Notes under the pieces: model-generated
Told to the model about the DNA's origin: nothing
What the model saw: only the letters and a program-made list of their open reading frames with translations
Databases searched by the model: none
Origin: Desmodesmus armatus
Taxonomy: Eukaryota > Chlorophyta > Chlorophyceae > Sphaeropleales > Scenedesmaceae
Direction of reading: 5' to 3'
NCBI GenBank assembly: GCA_007449985.2
Contig: VIIQ02000005.1
Coordinates: 1,071,001 to 1,135,000, forward strand
DNA: 64,000 bases
Made by a program: the position numbers and the translations under genes
Part shown: positions 59,208-64,000 of the stretch, in pieces
How the letters are laid out: each line of letters starts with the position of its first letter
Numbering within the stretch: position 1 is the stretch's first letter

Positions 59208-59913
59208 GAACAGGTGCGGGCTGAGGTTGGGTCCTGAGTGGCGGGTCTCCTGCTGCTGCTGTGCTCAGACTACAGGTGTCAGCCTGCCACGTGGGACTCG
59301 GAGCACGAGTGGTTGACACACACATGACTGTTGATATGTATTGTGTGATTCATTTTGGCTTGTGCTTGTTCCCTGCGGCTGCAGGACAAGGCAGAACAGG
59401 GCATGCATCCAGGTTGATCTGTGACGTCCTGCTACTCAAATATGATGAGGGATGCATTGGGGGTTCTGCATCCCTCCCCTCAAATATGCCAGGCGAATAT
59501 AACACGGCCGTTGGCCACACGCAAGTAACTTGACCATTCCAAGCAGCAAACTTGATGCTGGGGCAGACCAAGCAAAACCGTTGAGTTCGATTCAAAATAT
59601 GATAACACACTCCTCCAGCGCACAGGCCTTCTAACGCAGACCCTTTGCCACACTATTCCAGCCACTTGATGTCTCGTCCAGCTTGCAGGTTGGCTGTATC
59701 GATCATGAGCAACCAGCCTGCTGTTGATCCCCAACATCTCCCTGCCTAGTACACAGCTGATGCTTCTCGACGTCTTCAACACCCACTGTCTGGACTCAGA
59801 GGCCTTTGAATAACAGCAGCATAGGCAGAGTAGGCACTTGCAGCATTTAGCTGTGGATAGCAGCAGGCCCTGACAGCTGACAGCTGCGTTCAGCGGCTCG
59901 GCCTGGTGGAAGC
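59208..59913. promoter_or_regulatory. Divergent promoter region, GST / TIMELESS (copy 2)
   Basis: Repeat of 52,192-52,897. This copy precedes the TIMELESS exon 1 that is followed by the rest of the gene. Confidence 0.45.
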
Positions 59914-62900
59914 ATGGAACGGTTTGATCTCGACTTGCTGTTGTCAGTGGCTGGAGGACTTGGCAGATGGCAGGAGTTCGGCAACAGGAGGGTGTACGCC
60001 AAGGATGATGATTGCATAGGTGAGTAGGCATCACATCATGAGTCATGAGACTGATCATTTGCGCGACCATGCAACAGAGACATCAGCATCCGGCAACAGC
60101 ACCAGCTGCACCAGCTTCAGCAGCAGCGGTGATGGCCAGCAGGGATAGTGGCCAGCAGGTATCAAGGCAGCACCGATGACCGGGTGCACACATGACCAAC
60201 CCCAACCCCAGCCCTCAAACAGCTTGAGCAGCTGCACATTAGACCACTGGGGGGACGCCGCCCCCTCCCACTCCTGCTGCCCCCTAGTGCTCCCTGCTAC
60301 CCCCACCTACTCCCTACTACCCCTTGCCACCCCCCTTACTTACCCCCTACTACCCTCTGCTACCCCCTGCTTCCCCCTCCTCCGCCCTACTACCGCCCCT
60401 AGTACCCCCTACTACCCCCTGCTACCTTTCCACTACCCCTGCCTGGCGCATTTACCCTTGCGCACTGTGATACACACATGTGAGCATGCATGAATATGCA
60501 TCCACTCCCTCTGCTGACACACAACTTTGGATGATTGTTGCATTGGCTGGATGCCCTTCCTGTCTCTACACAAAGCAGTGCTCAGCGTAGGCACATGCAA
60601 GGAACCTGCTGACGTCACCTCTAAGGCCGTAACAGTGATTGCTGGTCTAAATGGGATGAGGTAGAGTGCATAGGAAACCAACCTAGCTGTCTGACAAACA
60701 AAACAGAGTTTTTGCTGCTGTTGACAGTTTGTGCTATCGACAGGGGTCAATAGCGACAGCAGCTGCCCCGCCCGCACGTATGCTCAGCAGAGTCCCGTAA
60801 GGAGCAGCTGTAGCTGTGACGGCAGCCGTTGGCAGTAGCAAGCAGCAGATTCAGCAGTTGTCATGTCAGGCTTGCAGCTGAACAGCCACTGATATGACAA
60901 CAGCTCAACAGCAGCAGGTGGCCACCCCCCCTTCCCATACCAAGCGCCCCCCCCACCCCCCGCACCCGCGCGCGTGCGGCCTGCCAGCATGACTTGCAGC
61001 ACTTCCTGTGTAAAGGCGACGTTGTAGAGACTGCATCTTTGCACTTTTTCCTTTGGCGCTGCCTGCAGCCTGCTCTGAACCAGTCGTGCCCGCATTCCCT
61101 GCACCTCCACCCCCCCCCCCTCCGCATGCAGCCTGCCTGCGTGACTTGCAGCGCTTCCTGCGTCGCAACGCCCCCTTTTCCAGCACCCTTCCACCAACAC
61201 CCCCCCCCCCCCGCCACACACACACTGGCTAGCTACACATGTATCCTCAATGCCAAACAAACACCCTGCTGTCTGCCCCCCTGCATGTGTGCAGCCTGCC
61301 TTCGTGACTTGCAGCGCTTCCTGCGTCGGGATGACCCCCGTGACCGCCCCGCCTTCATGAAGCTTGGTGAGCTGCAGGTGGTGCAGAATGACGTCATACC
61401 CCTGATTACGAACAACCCAACAGACACAGACCTGGTCTACAACGCACGTGAGTGGGGTCAGGGGCAAGGGTGGGGTGGGGGGGGGCGGGGGGGGGGGGGG
61501 TGCTGCACAAGGGGAAGGTGTAACGGGGGGAGGGGGGCAAGGGACTGAAAAGAGAGCGCAAGGCTAGCAGTGAATCGCTTGCAGAGCAGCTGCTACAGAT
61601 TGGTTGGTTTCTGTGTTTGAGGCACCTCTGCACATGTCTGGTCGCCCACCCTCACTCTTTGTCCACCCACCCATCCACTACACCACACGCCTGCAGTGAA
61701 GGTGATGACATTCATGACCATGCCGCTGGACCTGGGCATAATATCAGACCTCCTGCCAAAACAGGTGGGCAGAGGAGGGGCCAAGACTGTGTGTGTGTGT
61801 GGGGGGGGGGACTGCAGGGGGGCGGTGGGGGCAGGGGAGGGGGAGGCTGTGGTGTGCTTCATCCAGTTTCCATTGCCAGGCTTTCTCGCATGTGCGTCTT
61901 GATCTTTAGGGTCATGAGGGGGATGGTGGGGGGGGGGGGGCTCTTGGCTGGCCACATGTAGGTGCGGGAGGTGCTTCGCATGCCTTCCTATCTAGGGGCA
62001 TGACCTGATCTCACCAGGAGACACCTAAAATCCCTTCTCAGCCGCTCACCCTCCCTCGCCCAATGTGTGCGTTGGTGTCTATGCAGCTGCTGCTGCTGTC
62101 GTCCATCAAGGAGAGCTGCCTCAGCCGTGACCTGCTGGGAGCCCTCATGGCCCTGGCCGCTGGGCCACTCAGCAGGGCAGAGAAAATGAGTGACGAAGAC
62201 CATCAGGTGCTCCAGCTGCTGCTGACGTTCTTCAGGAACCTGGTCAGCATTCCTGACAGGCCCCTCACAGGCAGTGCGGCAGAGAAGGGACAGCACACAC
62301 CACAGGTAGGGGGGGGAGGCAAAGGTGGGGGCAGGGGGTGGTGGTAGGGGCGGCCAGCGGGGCTGGGTGGTGGTGGAGGGGGGGGGGCAGTTGGGGAGGC
62401 AGTTTAGGGGGGGGGGGCTCCCAGTGACCCGCCTGTGTCTGTGTGTTGGGCGGAGGGGGGGGGGTGGATTGAGTTGTGTGTGTGTGTGTGTGTGGGGGGG
62501 GGGGGGGGTGAGGGCAGTGCAGCAAAGAAGGGGGCTGGAACCATAAAGCACATGCTCCTTTCATTCCAGGAGTCAATGTTGGACGTTAGAGGGAAGGTGG
62601 CAGGGCGTGCAAAGGAGGGGGGCAGCATCTTGCTTGCTTTCACAGCGCAGCACCCCCCCCCCCTTGCACACTGTACATGACCGTCTGCTGGGTCTGTTGT
62701 TTGACGAGAGTGTGATGGTGCTAGCAATTACAGCAAGGGGGATTGCAAGGGTGAAATGGAGTCTTAGGGTGATGCCTTGAGACGCACGCACTGAGTGTCA
62801 ATGTCTGTCCCCCCCCCCACACACACACACCCTGTGCTAACACATACCCGCCCACCCACACACCCACACACCCATCCACAATCGAATCATGTGTTGAACA

Positions 62901-64000
62901 CACTGCCCCCCCCCCAACACACGCAGGACCGTCTGCTGGGTCTGTTGTTTGATGAGAGTGTTATGGAGCTGGCGCTGCTGGTTGCTGGTCAGGTTGACGC
63001 CAGGCGCTTCAAGGAGGATGCACCACTGCTGCTGGACTTTCTGTCAGCGGTGTACGAGGTGCGTGTGTGGGTGGATGTGTTGGGGGGGGGGGGTGTCGAG
63101 GGGGGGGGTAGGCTCGTTGATGTGTGTTGACACAGTGTGTGTGTTGGGGGTGGGGTGGGGGTGCGGAGGGGTGAAGGCCGGCAGCAGTGTATGAGGTGCG
63201 AGTGCGTTGGCATTTATGTGTGGAGGGGGGGGGTGTCAAGGAGGACGCACCACTGCTGCTCGACCTGCTGGCAGCGGTGTACGAGGTGCGTGTGCTTGGG
63301 ATGGGCCGAAAGCGTCATGCATTTTGTGTGAAGTGATGAGTGCCAGCCAGGCAGGGGCTGAGAAGAGGCCACTGCTGTTGAACACAACCCAGCGCATGCG
63401 TTCAACACATTATCCCCACCACAGTACACCCCGGGCTGGCCTCATGATGTTGAGGCTGAAGTGTTGCGTGCCAGCCCGGCAGCAGTGGCAGCAGCTGCGG
63501 AGGTCGCAGCAACACTGAGGAGCTTGCTTTCCAGCATATGCATTGGCAAACCATCACCACCACCCCCACCCCCACACCCACAATGACTCGCACTCGCCCC
63601 CCGCCCCCCCATCCATGCCCCTCCCCCCCCCCCTCTCTTGCCTCAGAGTGTTAAGTGTCTGAGGTACTGAATGCCAGCCAGGCACAAGTGGCAGCATTTG
63701 GAAAAACCATCATACGTCCAGGGTTACCGCACATATTGTTACCACATGTGTGGGTCCCCCCTTTTTGCTCTTCCCCCCCCCCCTTCATCCCTGTCTTGTA
63801 GGGTGTTAGAATATCTGAGGTACTGAATGCAAGCCAGGCAGCACGTGCAGCATTTGGAGAGACCATCATACGTTCAGGGTTATCGAACATATTGTTATCA
63901 CATGTGTGGATTGCCCCCCACTCCCCTTGTTGCTCTCCCCCCCCCCCCTTCATCCCTGTCTTGTAGGGTGTTGAAGTGTCTGAGGTACTGAATGCCAGCC
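59914..64000 (+). CDS. TIMELESS: TIMELESS/Tof1 fork-protection protein, N-terminal part (runs off right edge)
   Basis: Exons: 59914-60019, 61295-61447, 61697-61764, 62087-62305, 62927-63058, phases consistent; later exons are uncertain. Protein: MERFDLDLLLSVAGGLGRWQ, then CLRDLQRFLRRDDPRDRPAF, LGELQVVQNDVIPLITNNPT, VMTFMTMPLDLGIISDLLPK, HQVLQLLLTFFRNLVSIPD and LLGLLFDESVMELALLVAGQ. The order and spacing match the N-terminal HEAT-like TIMELESS domain (compare [20 protein letters not shown] in human). With TIPIN it tethers helicase and polymerase and supports the S-phase checkpoint. An exon 6 may begin at one of several repeated acceptors (63,647; 63,802; 63,967), encoding SEVLNASQA. Introns are full of poly-C/G tracts and partial exon copies. 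Exon 1 lies in the duplicated segment. Confidence 0.9.
60254..60438 (+). repeat. C-rich degenerate repeat, copy 2 (TIMELESS intron 1)
   Basis: Same tract as 53,238-53,421 with one extra C near 60,334. It lies about 235 bp downstream of exon 1. Confidence 0.85.
60976..61294 (+). repeat. Decayed partial copies of the start of TIMELESS exon 2
   Basis: At about 60,979-61,012 (gcctgccagcatgacttgca, then gcacttcctgtg) and 61,125-61,170 (gcagcctgcctgcgtgactt, then gcagcgcttcctgcgtcgca). Both resemble the true exon start at 61,291 (gcagcctgccttcgtgactt). Each copy includes the acceptor region and breaks off after about 40 bp. Confidence 0.8.
62679..62720 (+). repeat. Partial copy of the start of TIMELESS exon 5
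   Basis: gaccgtctgctgggtctgtt and the following bases match 62,927 onward with few changes for about 40 bp, then diverge at atggtgcta versus atggagctg. The copy starts at the exon boundary but lacks the acceptor AG. Confidence 0.85.
63186..63300 (+). repeat. Partial copies of the end of TIMELESS exon 5
   Basis: At 63,239-63,300 aaggaggacgcaccactgct continues through gcagcggtgtacgaggtgcg, matching 63,011-63,066 including the donor. A shorter piece, cagtgtatgaggtgcg, lies at about 63,185. A G-run plus gtgtc precedes the copy, as in the sequence after the true donor. Confidence 0.85.
63647..64000 (+). repeat. Tandem repeat of 155-165 bp carrying a putative exon start
   Basis: Units start at 63,647, 63,802 and 63,967 (truncated by the window end), each just after a pyrimidine-rich AG. 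Units 2 and 3 are open in phase 0 from the acceptor: GVRISEVLNASQAARAAFGE and GVEVSEVLNAS. Unit 1 has lost one base and is out of frame. Related remnants (gccagccaggca) lie near 63,341 and 63,470. Confidence 0.82.

Larger units (their letters stand above)
53833..60852. repeat. 7-kb tandem duplication, copy 2
   Basis: Second unit, joined directly to copy 1 without spacer. The first about 160 bp differ from copy 1 by several substitutions and deletions in and around poly-C runs (for example ACCAAGCCCAAGGGC versus ACCAATAAGGGC). The interior then matches. The right end, agcagcagattc, continues into unique TIMELESS intron sequence. Confidence 0.93.

Noticed and set aside
63647..64000. Possible CRISPR-like array of repeats
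   Set aside because: Units are 155-165 bp and contiguous without unique spacers, in an intron-rich eukaryotic gene; it is an ordinary tandem duplication.

Overview
This is nuclear DNA of a green alga, probably a core chlorophyte (Sphaeropleales or Trebouxiophyceae; the species cannot be told). The genes are dense and rich in introns, and almost every acceptor reads (T)GCAG. Exons are rich in CAG/CTG codons giving Ala and Gln runs. Several genes are plastid or green-lineage specific (HCF101, a PTST-like starch protein, plastid aspartate-semialdehyde dehydrogenase). Continuous translations in one frame are mostly meaningless here. I rebuilt the genes exon by exon from protein-family similarity and checked intron phases; nearly every model closes exactly in frame.

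Layout: HCF101 5' part (-, runs off the left edge); FANCD2 (+, 26 exons); PTST-like CBM48 protein (-); MAM33/p32 (+); CK1/VRK-like kinase A (-) head to head with kinase B (+); a two-helix, probably plastid, membrane protein (-); a FHA-RING-armadillo protein with a C-terminal membrane segment (+); LDAH-like lipid-droplet hydrolase (-); aspartate-semialdehyde dehydrogenase (+); Rab GDI (-); pterin-4a-carbinolamine dehydratase with an apparent one-base lesion (+); a secreted Leu/Pro-repeat glycoprotein of unknown function (+); a sigma-type glutathione S-transferase with two alternative last exons (-); and TIMELESS (+, runs off the right edge). Strands alternate almost perfectly, so nearly every intergenic gap is either a shared divergent promoter or a shared convergent 3' region.

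From about 46,790 to 60,852 a 7.0-kb unit occurs twice, head to tail. It carries the last exon of the secreted-protein gene, the whole GST gene and exon 1 of TIMELESS. The interior looks identical apart from homopolymer indels. The sequence just around the junction (about 53,500-54,000) differs from both outer counterparts, so an assembly artefact competes with a recent tandem duplication.

FANCD2 and TIMELESS both act at stressed replication forks, and the FHA-RING protein resembles the mitotic checkpoint ligase CHFR. I see no sign that these genes form a coordinated system; the rest are ordinary housekeeping genes. The oddest structures are repeated partial copies of TIMELESS exon edges in its C/G-tract-rich introns, the duplicated alternative GST terminal exons, the FHA-RING-ARM-membrane architecture and the unknown secreted repeat protein.
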